A stretch of DNA of 64,000 bases from assembly GCF_020085105.1 (NCBI RefSeq), contig NC_058048.1, positions 4,105,362 through 4,169,361 on the forward strand. Direction: 5' to 3'. Positions 21,964-34,492 of the stretch are shown in pieces (the first letter of the stretch is position 1; every line of letters starts with the position of its first letter). A program made the translations under genes and the position numbers. Under the pieces are notes generated by a model that ran no database searches, was not told the origin of the DNA, and worked only from the letters and a program-made list of their open reading frames with translations. The stretch is from Siniperca chuatsi. Its lineage: Eukaryota > Chordata > Actinopteri > Centrarchiformes > Sinipercidae.

Positions 21964-22402
21964 AGCCATGTCCCAATTCCATACTACATACTAATTTTAT
22001 ACAGTATTTACTAAATACTATTTATCACAGAATACTAGTTTCACAGTTAATGTACAAATAATCAGTTTACTTAACTGTTTATGAATACACTGATCAAACA
22101 AGCAATCAAAGTGGGAATGACAAACTTCACAAAAAGAAAGCTAAATGTTTTTCTGAAGAATTAATATTTTATTTGTTATTATTGTTTTCAAGAGATCTTC
22201 TTCGAGTTGTTTCACCACCATTCACATTTTTTCCCCCCATTTCCTTTGTGTTTTGCATTGTGGGAGAATAGTGTACATTAACTGCACACTCAAAAATTAA
22301 GTAGATTAAGTATACTTAATTCCCCCACTTTTCTACTGTTAAAACTCCATATACTTAAAAGCTGCTTGGAATTACTATGTAGTATGGAGCTGGGACACAG
22401 CT
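21964..22402. mobile_element. MITE with GTGTCCC..CCATACT terminal inverted repeats (copy 2)
   Basis: Ends gccatgtcccaattccatact (21965-21985) and the inverted agtatggagctgggacacagc (22381-22401) pair at 17 of 21 positions. It includes the gcacactcaaaaattaagt block shared with copy 1 and a perfect 16-nt palindrome (attaagtatacttaat, 22305-22320). Non-autonomous. Confidence 0.75.
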
Positions 22403-24748
22403 AAAATGCCTCCTGTGAAAAAAAGGTCTATTGCCAGCACACACAGACACCTAACCTGCCCTAAGGATTTTGAAAGTGATTCTCTCCATGGACTGACTGC
22501 AGTATGAGTTTAGTCCAAAGGATGGTGCTAGTGCTCCATGTGAGGGCTTACTCCACCTGTAAAGTTAAACAGCCACTGCAAAGCACAAGTAGCGAAGTAC
22601 CAAATCTGGAGCACCATCTCTCACCTTCCTGTCTCAATAGTTCTCAAAGTCTGCAATTGCCCCCTTGTTTTTAAAGTACACAACGTGCTTTATCTCCAAT
22701 AGCGAGAGCAGTCATTGCTCTCCTTCAGCTAGTCTCTCCTGTGTACTGCTTCTGTTGATCAGCCTATATCACGGCTTTTTGCAGCTATAATAACATGTAA
22801 AGAGAAGACTGATCTCCGTGTTATGTGCTACTATAGTGTGCTGTTGAGGTTCACACATTTGTTGCTAATGGTGTTTCAAGTGTTTTGTCAATCCGATAGC
22901 TTATAACCACGTCCGTCAACGTCTGGCAAAACTAGATCAATACTTTAGCAAAATCAATTAACTGTTTTATCAGTGGGTGAAAGTGTTTCCGAGGGATTAT
23001 TTAAATCTCTGCTCCAAATTAGTCCAACTTGGACAATGTAATTGCTCTTTGTCCTTCCTCTACTCATTTTGCATCCTGCCTGCTGAGGAGGAGTTGTGTA
23101 AAGGCTGACAATGATTTATTTCTTGAAACTTTTTCTTAACATAGTCCCGAGCTACTTCATTTAGTTAAAGGAACAGTCCACTAAATCCATTGATTGTTCA
23201 GTTACATTTAACAGTTTATTTCCTGTGGGTGTAGTGATGGAGGTTTTAATGGATACCCTACTTTGCCAAAAATGATTCTAAGGGCTTGAAGACATGCTGT
23301 ATGTGTTTGCTTTTTAATAGTTTGAAATTAGCCTGTTACAACTTGAGGAGCCTCTTGGGAAACATGAATGACATAAAAAAACATTAAAACGTGTTTTCCC
23401 ATTGCTACAGTAGCTACTGGTCTAAATTATAAAACAATGCGGTGATTGATGCTGGGCTAGTAGCGCTGTAATGATAATGGTAAAATATGTTTATTGATTT
23501 TGATCACTTTCTGTTTTATCCATTATAAACAAGATCATAGTGAGCTAATTCTAAACATTGTATATGGAATCTTATTTTGCTCTCCTCAAATAGGATCAAT
23601 AAAAGGCAGCATCATTTCTGAATACAGGCACCACACTGCTTAGCAAGTTCAACATGTCTGTGTGTTCTTTAGCTACTTGTTATTGGTTTATTGACTGAGG
23701 GAACGAGAAAACAAACAACTGCCTTGCCACCATTATTGCTTTCCACCCCCCTCACTATGCACTTAGTGTAGGCTCGCTGCAGTTCACCAATACACCTCAC
23801 ACATCTGTGTGTGCACAGGAGCAGGTGGATTGACACTGTTCCTCTATTGCCTGTAAACAGCTTGTCACTCCCTGCTCTCTTGGTGGTTGATGGTGGAGGT
23901 GGCGGGCTGGTGGTCATCGGGGGGGGGGGTCAAAGTTGATGAACGGTTCATCTTGTTTGTCTGACCCACTTCATTTCATCCCAGACAGGCTGCGGGGGCT
24001 GAGAGTTGTGGCCGAAGGGGAGTTAATGACAGGGCTTTTTTAAGCACTGGGGCTCTCGTCAGGATAGACCCAAGACAGACAATAGCCGGGGTCACAGGTC
24101 CTCGGAGACCCAGGGTGAGAGGGCTAATGAATCGGTATTGAGCTAAGAGGAGCAGGCCAGTGTGGTCTGCAGCCGCAGGCTCAGATGGTTCTGACACGAG
24201 GTCACTTTGTCTGTTTTGTTCCCGACAGGAGGCTGCGCTATGTTACAGTCTTATCAGCAAGTATTTGGCACATAACACAGTCCAGGGTTGACTTTTCAGG
24301 GGCTATTCTTTGTAATTATCAAGAATTAACTGAAGAGTTGTTAAGTCACTCATGGAGCTGGGTGGCTGTTCAACACTGTGAAGGAACTAGAGGTCTTCTT
24401 CTCTGAAGACCTTGCATGTGGTTGTCGTTCGGAGATGTTAGTGTGGCTGTTTTCATGCATGCTTTGAACCCGACTACTAAGAGGAAGTTGAAGCACTCTG
24501 CTTGGGACACAGGGACATTTTGTGGAGATTTGGGAAGTCTTCGCATCAGCTCCTTTGCTAGCCTCTGTGACCTGTTGCTGTATCTTTGTATAAAGGCCTC
24601 AATACACTTAAAACAAAGTGCTTGTGGGATTGTCTAACAGTGCCTTAATACCTGCTCTCTGATGCTGGAATCTCTCTCAAGTTCTCTTTTTTCAGTCTAA
24701 ACACAACTGCTTCCATTACTTGTCGTGTGTACAACCCTGGGTAGCGCT
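22403..24748. other. Intergenic with a possible conserved block
   Basis: No gene. At 23165 ttaaaggaacagtccact resembles one end of TTAA-flanked fish MITEs; no partner end was identified. 23930-24185 is balanced, non-repetitive DNA that could be a conserved non-coding element. A G10 run lies at about 23919-23928. Confidence 0.3.
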
Positions 24749-24859
24749 ATGAATGCCTTCGAAGACAAACTGTCCGAAAGCGTGCGCCCTTATCCCCATG
24801 TGCATGCGTCAGGACTACAAAGACAAACAAAAGACACAGAGTTCTAGAGGGAGATCAGG
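24749..24859 (+). pseudogene. MADF-domain relic
   Basis: An ATG opens MNAFEDKLSESVRPYPHV, a good match to the start of MADF (Adf1-type, Myb/SANT-like) DNA-binding domains of fish genes and Harbinger-type transposons. After PHV the frame moves; the +1 frame gives QDYKDKQKTQ, then a TAG sits where the conserved Trp of the SWREI motif would be, followed by REI. About 8 nt are missing from the loop between the two helices. The second half of the domain is not recognisable. It is a broken exon or transposon remnant, not a working gene. Confidence 0.5.
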
Positions 24860-26400
24860 TTAGGCCAGGAGGAGGGTACGACGGTAGCCTTCCGTCCCAC
24901 CTCGTGTGTGTTTCAGAACAGGTAAAAACACTTTTGCCTTTAGATGTGGTTTGGCGACATGTCGTACAAACTACTTCATTTCATGGATGTCGAACCCTTA
25001 ATTCCTGCATAGTAAATTCTATTGATCTGGCATTCCTTCCATGCTTACACTCCCACAGTTAAATCAACACCAACAATATTTCTGTGCATGAAGCTTGACT
25101 GTGACTCCTTCAGGCTTGACTGGCCCCTCTCTTCCTTTGTTTGACATTGTAGCTTTTAATTTGGATCTCTTTACACTCTCGTCCCCTCTCCCCATCACCC
25201 TATCCACTGCCTTCGACCGGGACAGATGCGGCTCTGGCTTGTCCAGCCGTGGCATTGACCGCTCATCTTCATATTGACCCACTGTTTCCCATGACCTCTG
25301 ATCTCTCTGGGTCAAACCTCCTCCACCTGACCCCTATCTCCACCCTTCAGATGATCCAGATGGATTACTCTCCGCTCGGGATTTCATTGTCTCAAAAGAG
25401 AGGATCCACGAAGCTCCAGGTCTGAGCAGCAGCTCTGGTGACAGAATTATTTGAGATTTATTTGTGATTATGTTTAACATGTTTTGATCAAGCCCAGAAT
25501 CGGCAGGCTTTTTGTTCTTTCAAAGCATTTCTTGAATTTCTTGAATTTGAATTGCCCCTTGTCACTTTAGATGGCGTTCATGATGTGTTTTTCCCCGAGT
25601 AGCACAATACAGATGCCAAGGGAACTTTCTCTCTCTCTGTCGCACTCTGTCCTCGCTGTCCTCATTCCATAGCCTGGTTTTGATACATAGTGTCCTGATA
25701 GTTTGCTGGGGAGAATCTGGGTCAGCGTGGGGAGAGATAGCACAGACACGAGGCTGACTCGCTAAAGAAACACGTCACACATCGCTGTGCAAAGAGCGAA
25801 AAGGCGCTGCTCTGCTGCTTTAAAACAGCAAATTCCACATACCTAACATACCTGTCGAGTGCATCTGCCTGTGTATTGGTGGGATCAGTAATAAGGCACA
25901 ACAGAGCCCAGCCCAGGCAGACTTTAAATAGGATGCCACATAGGCCCAGATAATATTTTTATCTCGCTCAAGCAGAAGTGATGTAGGAAATTGTTCACAT
26001 GAGCATATTTCATTATTAAAATTGACTATGTTTGATTGCCTTGCCATTTTGAGCGACATGTCCATTAGTTTTGGATTAGGTATTACATCACTGAAGTCTA
26101 GACAGCCATCTAATGTGGACATGATTGAATTACATGGATTGGAAATATGCAGCAAGCCAACAATATTGGTATTTTTGCCAGTTAGAGTAAGTTTGTGATT
26201 GAAATTATGTTTCTCAGCAGAGAATTTTCTTCAAATGCTCAAAACTGTGTTTGGTCTAAAGTGGGAGACTGTTTTTTCGTGCAAAGTGGGGCTTGTTCCT
26301 TCCTTGGAGTGGACTTTGGTCCGCATTGGTCCGAGCAGCATTCCTGATCCCTGCTGAACTGAGAGCTAAAGGGAGAGGGGAGGGAGGGGAGGTAGAGAAC
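24860..26400. other. Intergenic, nothing recognised
   Basis: Mixed-composition DNA; no supported exon. The short pyrimidine run near 25625 is minor. Confidence 0.4.
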
Positions 26401-26951
26401 GAGCTGTGAGGGAGGAGGGGGAAGGCAAGAACAAGAGAGGAAGTGAGTGTTCATTACAAAGTGTGCCTCCTGATTGTGGGCATGCCCAGTAGAGTTCGCC
26501 TTGCAGCCTGAGATCCAGCCTCTAAATTTGAACAGGGAGGGAGACGAGGTGACTGAGCAGACTTTTGTTGCTGCTCTCTCTCTCTGACTCTCTCTCCCTC
26601 TCTCTCTCTCTCTCTGTCTCTCTCTCTTGCAATGTTATTTTCCCCCTCCTCTCCCAGTAGAGAGTGTGTGGAGAGATTTTTTGCTATGGAAGAGCAAGAG
26701 GAGCTGCAGATTTCAGCCAGTGCAAAATTGAAGAAGGGGGAAGTACAGAAAATAAGAAGAAGAGGAAAAAAAAAAGGCAAGAGAGAAAGACATCTCCCTC
26801 TCCCACATTCCCTCCTCTGCCAACGACTTTTACCTCAGAAAGAGCGGAGGGACCAACTTCAAAAGGCAGTCAGGAAGGAGCTGGAGTGTGAAATCTGAGA
26901 AGAGAAGCAAGATGAGAGGCTGACCGCCGCTGTGTTTGCTATGCTGTCCAG
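26401..26951 (+). other. Candidate promoter and 5' exon
   Basis: A GA-rich block, a balanced stretch (gggcatgcccagtagagtt), a CT microsatellite (26570-26628) and an exon-like segment end with ATG CTG TCC AG followed by gtcagtg, a usable donor at 26952. Stops close all frames before that ATG. It resembles a long 5' UTR of a developmental gene, but no next exon was found. Overlapping open frames at 26632-26898 are lysine/arginine-rich from composition. Confidence 0.25.
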
Positions 26952-28226
26952 GTCAGTGCCCAGGAAAGACCAAACAACTACTCACTATTTCCCTGCTTTT
27001 TCTGCTTCCAAACTCCTGTCTACTTGGTGTACATTGTGCATATAGCGCTTTTACATCTGCTCGTAATTTAAAAAATAGTGGGTGTACTGGTGAGTAAGAC
27101 TGACTGACAGACTGACTGACAGACTGGCAGCACAGACAGTCAGCACCATCCAAATGGTGTCACCGACAGCTGAGTGAAAGTACCGAAACTCCAGCTGCTC
27201 CCTTCAGTACAACATATGGGAACTGTTTAGTTGATCAGCTCAGATGTTCACATGTGTACACGTGCTGAGGGAGGACAAACTCGCCGAATGCGGCCACGTG
27301 GTTCCGAAAAGGGAGAAATCACGGAGACGTACTGTAGGCTGGGTGCTCACTCTCACTCACGTGGGGGGAGGGGGGTTGCAGCAGAGGTACAAAGACATGA
27401 TTAATTTTAAAGTTTTGTGAAGGGAGTTTTGAATGAATTTGTGACAGAACTTCTTTCTAGTGTCTGTACATGCTCACAAATAGCATTGAACAAGGACAGT
27501 GAAATGATGTCAGCTGGAAAAAAAAGTGTTTTCAGTTGTCAGGTCAGGTATGCTCGCTCAGTTTGTTTTTTTACCTAATTTTGACAGTGAGGATGTCCCC
27601 TCATTTGGTTTCAGACATGATTTTTCTCTGAAACATTCTTATATTTTCAAAATCATGTAGTTAATAACAATGTTTAATCATTAAATGTATTCCCTTCAAT
27701 TGAACGGCGCCTTGGCATTATCTTAAATCCCCCAAATAAATAATATTATTGGATTTGATCAGAATGGATTTACAATGATCCAGTAATAACATGAAGTCAG
27801 TGTGCTTTTTACAGCAGAGCTCAGTTTGTGATTCTAAGTCAACAAAGCCAGAGAAGTTATTATCAATGACTATTTATTTCATATTAGAGCTGTCAGATAG
27901 CTCACCTGTCTAGGGCCGAGGCACCCCTGAGGGCCCGTCCCATTAGCTATCCCAGCATGCCTTGCCACTGACAAAGAAGTGTCAGTAGTGGCCTCCCAGG
28001 AGACTTGTTGTTGACAGGTTTATGTTGTGGAAGTGGGGCACCCCACAGATACTATGGCACAATAGGGGAGAGGAGGTGAGAGACTGGCTTTTGTATTTTC
28101 AGGTTATTATCATTAGTATTATTATTATTGTTGTTGTTTCTAGTAATCACATTTTTTGTGCCATATGGCTTTATTCTTTCATATTTTTTCGACTGTTTCA
28201 CTCCAGCAATCTGGGAAAAATTCTTC
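26952..28226. other. Intergenic or intronic, one small tandem repeat
   Basis: A degenerate (ACTG)n-type repeat (gactgactgacagactg) lies at about 27098-27145. Otherwise nothing recognised. Confidence 0.4.
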
Positions 28227-28503
28227 ACTAGGGCTGCAATTAATATATATTTTCATTACTGATAAGTCTGCTGATTATTTTCTCAGTTAATCAATTCATT
28301 GTTTTGTATTTAAAATGTTTTAATTTCCCAATACATAGGGGACATATTCTCATTGCTTCTTTTATTTGAACAACAATTGAAAACCCATATCTTTGTCATA
28401 TAAGACCAAGAAAAGCATCGAATCATCAGTTTTGAGATGCTGGACCTAATGAATATTTGGCATTTTGCTTGAAAAATTATGATTAATTGATTCAGTTCAG
28501 CTT
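28227..28503 (+). repeat. Interspersed repeat family B, copy 2
   Basis: Starts agggctgcaattaat and includes ctgctgattattttctcag, catatctttgtcatataaga and gaatatttggcattttgc, the order found in the reverse copies at 20628 and 62684. Degenerate. Confidence 0.7.
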
Positions 28504-29031
28504 ACTTTACTGATTCCTCACACATTAAGACGTCAAAGTACAATATATGCATGGTCCACTAAATATTTGCTAACTAGTAATATGTAAATAGTTTATGCCA
28601 TTTTTCACAGTTATTGTTGAATTTGTGGAGAAGGAAATGATTCATGTTTTGTCAGTATTACATTCCTGCCTCCTCCGTCTCAGTGATAAGCAGTACTTTA
28701 AAATGTTTATAGTAGAAGTGGCTGTTGTCGTCATCTCTGGCATACCAGACATACTGTAACTGATCCCCTCTGCTCAATCCTCATGCTTGTAATAGTTACA
28801 ATAGGTATATTCTTCAATATCCCAGTTTTGTATGCACTTGTGCTCACAAAACTATTTCTACATGTAGTAAACAATTTAAGGATGGATTGGACTTGCTTTT
28901 TACTTCCAGTGTTATCACTTTCATTAAAGACAATCTAGTACTACTCTTAAGGTTTCCCTGAAGAGAAAGACTTTGTTTTTATGTGAGTTAGGTGAGATTA
29001 AAGACACATTTCATGGTTTATCGTTCATTAT
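28504..29031. other. Intergenic, nothing recognised
   Basis: AT-rich, without exon or repeat signal. Confidence 0.4.

Positions 29032-29066
<35 letters not shown>
29032..29066. repeat. (TAA)n microsatellite at LINE 3' end
   Basis: About 35 nt of ATA repeats exactly where the LINE 3' UTR ends on the minus strand, as usual for L2/Rex-type tails. Confidence 0.9.
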
Positions 29067-31393
29067 TTCATTTGTATAGCACTTTTCTAAAAACAATGTT
29101 TACAAAGTGCTTTACATACAGTAAAACCCAAAACAGTAATACAGAATAAAAATAAAGGTAATATATGAGGTAGACAGATACTGCTAAAAATACACCAACA
29201 AACAGAAACACTATTAAGAACAAATCAAAAACTATACATACAAGTTCACATAAAACCTAGTTTATATAAATGTGTTTTTAGAAGGGATTTAAAAGATGAA
29301 ACAGATTTTGCTAGCCTAGTTTCCTCAGGCAGGCTGTTCCAAAGTACAGGCGCCCAAATAGAGAAAGTGCAGTCACCTTTAGTTTTGAGTCTGGACTGTG
29401 GAACAGCCAAAAGGGCCTTGCCCGAAGATCTTAGGCTGCGTTCCGGCTCATAGAGAGTTAAAAGGTCAGCAATATAACTAGGGGCTAGACCTTTCTGTGC
29501 TCTAAAGGTAATCAGTAGGATCTTAAAATCAATTCTAAACTTTACTGGTAGCCAGTGCAGATGTGCTAATACTGGGGTAATATGGTCTCTACATTTAGTG
29601 CCAGTTAAAATTCGAGCTGCAGCATTCTGAACAAGCTGGAGACGTGAGATAGATTTTTGACTGAGGCAAGTATAGACAGAGTTGCAATAGTCTAGACTAG
29701 ATGAAATAAAAGCATGAACTACCCTCTCTAAATCAGCATGAGATAAAAATGACTTGATTTTTGATGTGTTTCTGAGTTGAATGAAGCAGGACTGCACAAC
29801 TCTCTATACCTGCTCCTCAAAAGTCAGGTCACTGTCAAAAATCACTCCTAAGTTTCTGGCCACAGGCTTTACATTAGATGATAAGTCACCTAGATCTTGT
29901 AACAAGATTTCTTGCATTGTGCTGGCCGAATGAGAGCATTTCAGTTTTGCTTCAACTGAAGAAAGTTATTTGACATCTATTTGACATTTAATGTCCTTGA
30001 GACAGTTTCTCAGGGCACTGAAGCAGTTGGGATCATTATGTCTTAAGGGTAAATATAATTGTGTGTCGTCAGCATAACTATGAAAAGAAACATTGTGCTT
30101 TCGAATGACTTGACCTACATCTACATTTGCATGTAGAGGGAGAAGAGGATTGGGCCAAGAATTGAGCCCTGTGGTACCCCACAGGTGATGTCCGCTATGG
30201 ATGACGTTAACTTGCCTATAGTGACAGAGAAAGATAATAATTGGGTAAAATTAAAATAAAAAAATTGTTAAAAAAGAGGCAGATTAAAAATGGGTCTAAA
30301 ATTAATAAAATTGGTTGCCTCAGGGCTGGGCTTTTTAAGAAGAGGCTGTATTACTACATGCTTAAAACTAGATGGAAAAATCCCTGTGGCCAGAGAAGTA
30401 TTGACAATAGACAGAATGCTAGGACCGACTGTGTCAAAGATGTGTCTGTGTCTTTGAGAAATTTTGTTGGAACATCAGAGCAGCAAGTAGAAGACTTCAT
30501 ATGACAAAATCCTTTAAAAACAATAAAGAAATTGGTTGAAAACTATTTAAAACAGCTGAATTTCCAGCTAGTGACATGGACTCCTCTGTTTTATATTATT
30601 ATCAACCTTCTGAGTAAAATAGACTAAGAATTCCTCACCAGCCTCTCTTTGGAGGCTTCAGGGCTGTGACTGGGTGAGGGGCTAATGACAGAAATAATGG
30701 TTTGGAACAGAACCATAGAGTTGTGACAGTTTTTAGATAATGAGAAAAAAGCAGCTCTTGCATCCTTAACCAATTTCTGATATATAAACATTCAATTTCT
30801 CCAGATATCATGGAAGATCTGTAATTTATTGGCCTTTCATTTTTTCTATTTCCAGCTTTTCTACATTTTCTTAGCGAGGCCCAAGTTGTATCATTGAGCC
30901 ACGGAAGACCTCGAGATTTTGATCTCCTATTTTTGAGAGGAGCAATAGAATCAAGTACTTCAAAACAGGTTTTATTAAAATGGGTGTCTAGCTCATCAGT
31001 GTCCTTGTGGGATGACATGACATATATATCACTGTGAGTTGCCAGGAAAGCCTCAGAGAATTTGGTTGCAGAGGTTGTGTTAAAGATGTGTAAACTGCAT
31101 GGAGAGGATGGTTTTGAAAAAGAAGGAAGCAGAGGAGCTGCAAATACAATTGCCTTTTGGTCAGACATACACATAGCCTTTGTCTCAGTTATTTATGGGA
31201 AAGCCAAGTGAGAGTATAAGGTCAAGAGTATGGCCCTTTACATTAGTAGGTTCATTTACAAATTGAGTAAGGTTAAAAGACTCAATGAGCTGCAAAAAAT
31301 CAGTGACAAGCGCATGTGAAGGGCAACACGCATTGATGTTAAAATTACCAAGTATTAAAATTCTGTCGTATGTGGGTACATGCACAATGAGAG

Positions 31394-31807
31394 TGTTACT
31401 AACAAAGAGGCAGGAGACACCGATATGGAAACAAATGGTGGTTTATTCTGAGTACAGCACAGCCAACACAGTATGCAGGTACGAGGTGAGATTATGGGTT
31501 ATCAATAGGAGGAATGATGTCCACAGATACTGTCCTTTGTCTTACTGGTTTGTTGATAGTGGATGGGTAGATGTTTGGGAACCGGGAGAACACACAAGGA
31601 AGGCTGGCAACTCCCACACAGGCAATGAATGTCCGGAGATGGGGAAAACACGCTGGAGTAGGGTAGAGTCCTCTTGGTGCTAATGAGACCAGACAACTGG
31701 CTGAGGTGTGTGGTGTGCTTATATCCCGGTTGTGATTAGGTGCTGATGGGGAACAGGTGTGTGTGATTAGTATTCTGGTGATGGTGGAACCTGGCATGTC
31801 TGTGACA
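31394..31807 (-). mobile_element. Solo LTR inserted in the LINE endonuclease
   Basis: On the minus strand it starts TGTCACAG (31807) and ends GTAACA (31394), 414 bp, with TG..CA termini, a TATA-like gatataagc, and AATAAA downstream. It is flanked by identical GAGAG copies (31389-31393 and 31808-31812). The LINE reading frame resumes in phase when the LTR and one GAGAG are ignored. No internal retroviral genes are present. Class inferred from the ends. Confidence 0.85.
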
Positions 31808-32450
31808 GAGAGATCAGATCAGAATTCCTGGATGAAATCTTGGTTCCGTTTAGGAGGTCTGTGGACTAGGACACAGAGCAACGGAGCCTTACCATTTAAT
31901 AGAAAACACAGTGGTGTGACAAGTGCCATTTTAGGCACATGGGGGAACATTTTATATGATTTTTGTGAACGGCTACTCCGCCACCACAACCGGATAGCCT
32001 GGGTTGATGGAAATTAATAAAACTAGGGAGTGAAATCGCCTAAACTCAACAAAGTTTCAGTAATCATAAAAAAACATTATTGGAGGAGTAAATAAATTTG
32101 TAGCAGATGAAAGACTTATTAGAGAGATCTGACATTCAAAAGTCCAAACCTGACAACTAGGTTGGAGGTGGGAGTGTACAATCTCTGGAACTGATGTGCG
32201 GCTTCACTTTCTCAGGTCTTTCCCTGGTAATAACAGGAATATTGGTGGAGGAGGAATTATCATTGGGGCTGTTTTTTGATAGGCCAAGCACTGTGGGATA
32301 TTTTAGTTTTGACCCAGAACCAGAGCTAAGGTTACTTACAATCGGTAACGGGTATGTCCAGTCTGTGGTTTGTGGTCAGGTGGTCAGGGGAAGCAGAGTG
32401 ACGATTTAATGTGGGGCAACATTTATGTGCCACGTGGTTCCGGTGGAGAC

Positions 32451-34412
32451 CATCCCTTTTAAAGAGAGCAGTCCGTTCCCAAAAAATTATGTAATTTAAT
32501 GTAATTTGTAAGAAGTTGACATGTCACATATGTTTCACCAGTGAAACTGTATTTTTGCTGTCTTATATGTCTGTGTGGGCTGGGCACTTGTATTTGCATG
32601 ACGCGAATTTTGAAAGACGAGGGCAAAAGATCTAATGAAAGATGCTGTTGAGTTGCATTATTGGAAATGTAGGATCCAGTGTTTTTGAAGCTTGACTCAT
32701 GCTGAGGACTAAAAGTCAGAATATCTGAACCTGTCTCTCCTTAGTACCCCAAGTTTATGGAAGGGTTTGCCTCGTTTTAATGAAAGGATCTGTTCTGTCA
32801 GCTATTGTCAGGGTCCACTATTGTGAGGTCTCCACGTTTTTTCAATAATCACCTTTTCAACTCAACTGCATTCATTTGCAAGCATCATTCAGGATGTTTT
32901 TTTTATTCTGACACATATTTCAGAGTAAATACATCAAAATGTAATGCATTAATCCTTGTGGTGTGCATAGAGTTGTTGTCAGAAGCATCAGTCTTGTCAT
33001 TTCTTAGCAGCAGTATTGCTGCTCCGTATGGGGCAACTCAGAAAGCTGTTGGAGCTACTTGTATCAGAACCATCAGGAGCTCATTTATGTAATCGTCAGG
33101 TTGACTCCCTTCTTTCTGGGAGACTGGGTTCCCATGCGCTCCTCCCTGGGTCCCACCCCTGATGGCCCATCTGAGGCTCCGTGATCCATCACACAGCAGG
33201 CGGCCATGTTTTCTGAAAGGGCCATGAACTTGTTACCTCCCTCAGTCCGCCTGTCTGAATGTCAAACCCATTTTTTTCTTTTCTTGTGTCCCCTTTCTCC
33301 GGTCTTCCCCTTTCCAGGATTGTTGGTCTATTGAAATAATTGGGCTGCATTCAGTGCGACCAGGTTGCCAGTGCAGCTTCTGAATAGAGATATCAAGTCT
33401 GGTGCCACGATTTCACTCTGACCTCCCTTTCAGAACTCTTTCCTCCGCCTCTGCTCGCCTCCCTCTGAGGTCGTGATGGGTCATCATCATGACTCCAGCC
33501 TCTCAGTACAATGACATGACATCCATGGTACATTATCTACAGTGGGTCAGCTGGCCTGGAGCTCTGTCTATAGACTATTCTTCCCTGCTCTGTTGTCTGT
33601 GATCTCTGGATCCAGCCTGCTCAACATGGCACACATTCAAAATGGCAACCTCAAGGGGCTTTTATTCCTCCAGCAGAATTCAATCACTTTTTTCACTTCT
33701 CTTTCTGCCTCTCTGCTGAGTTATTCAGAGTTTAATGAGGGAGGGGAGATAAAGGGAAGCTTATGGTTTGCCGGATGATGGAGAGGCTGCCTTTTTGTTT
33801 CTGTTGGAGGAGCCACACAGCGAGCGTTCATGTGAAATGAGTTTTTTTTTTTTTTTACCAGAGGAGAAGGTGATTGAGATGTCTGAGAAAGAGCCAGGGA
33901 GTCTGGAGAAGCAGGGGTCATTAAAGTGTCAGAGGAGCTGTAGCTCTTCAAATATCCTTCTGCATTTTCGAGACAGTCCAAGTTGCGGGGGTTAAGTTAG
34001 AAGAAGATTTTGCTTCTTCTGCGAGGTATTATGATTATCAAACATTAATGCACTGATTTCACCATGGACATCAAATAGTTATGTGTGTCTACACCTCCAG
34101 TGCTGTGCATCATTTTAATGACTGCACAGGATTATCCCCTTACATAAGCAAGAGTGGGCGGTTTGGAGACGGCTCCTGGCAGTGTGGGAGGGCATCAGAG
34201 CGAGCTGACGCTGGATGACGGGGCTGTTGAGAGGTTCAGAGTGGGTCAAAGTCCATACTATGTATCAGCTGTCAGAGAGTGTGTTTGGTTTACCGGCTGC
34301 ACGGGCGTCAGCAGCGAACGCAAGGTTCTTCTGTCTGACATCAGAAACAACACTCTGAGTGGAGAGGTAGAAGAGTTCAGCTGGCTTACACACTCTGTCT
34401 CTGTCTCTCTAG

Positions 34413-34418
<6 letters not shown>
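32451..34418. other. Intergenic with a possible conserved block
   Basis: No gene. 33105-33620 is balanced and non-repetitive (for example attgaaataattgggctgc) and could be conserved regulatory DNA. A T-run lies at about 33842-33857. Confidence 0.3.

Positions 34419-34490
<72 letters not shown>
34419..34490. repeat. (CA)n microsatellite, 72 nt
   Basis: Uninterrupted CA dinucleotides preceded by a CT-rich stretch. The open frames crossing it on both strands are artefacts. Confidence 0.95.

Positions 34491-34492
<2 letters not shown>

Larger units (their letters stand above)
29032..32450 (-). mobile_element. Decayed near-full-length LINE (Rex/L2/CR1-like), split by a solo LTR
   Basis: Minus-strand order: endonuclease region from about 32160 (LLNVRSLSNKS) through 31385-31180 (RILILGNFN, GHTLDL); linker 31174-30635 (CFEVLDSIAPLK); reverse-transcriptase start near 30480-30260 (PLLKKPSPEATNFINFRPI); [10 protein letters not shown] near 30185-30150; YADD near 30078-30063; C-terminus 29797-29246 (LHWLPVKFRIDFKIL, WNSLPEETR); then a 3' UTR ending at the TAA repeat. 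RT blocks between NFRPI and GVPQG are missing, by deletion. Stops and shifts occur, and the 183-codon open frame at 29797-29246 is only its best-preserved part. The 5' limit is approximate. It is inactive. The exact family (Rex1/Babar or L2) is not settled. Confidence 0.85.

Noticed and set aside
29246..29797. 183-codon open frame as a host gene
   Set aside because: It is the C-terminal reverse-transcriptase region of the decayed LINE, ending at a TAA-repeat tail.
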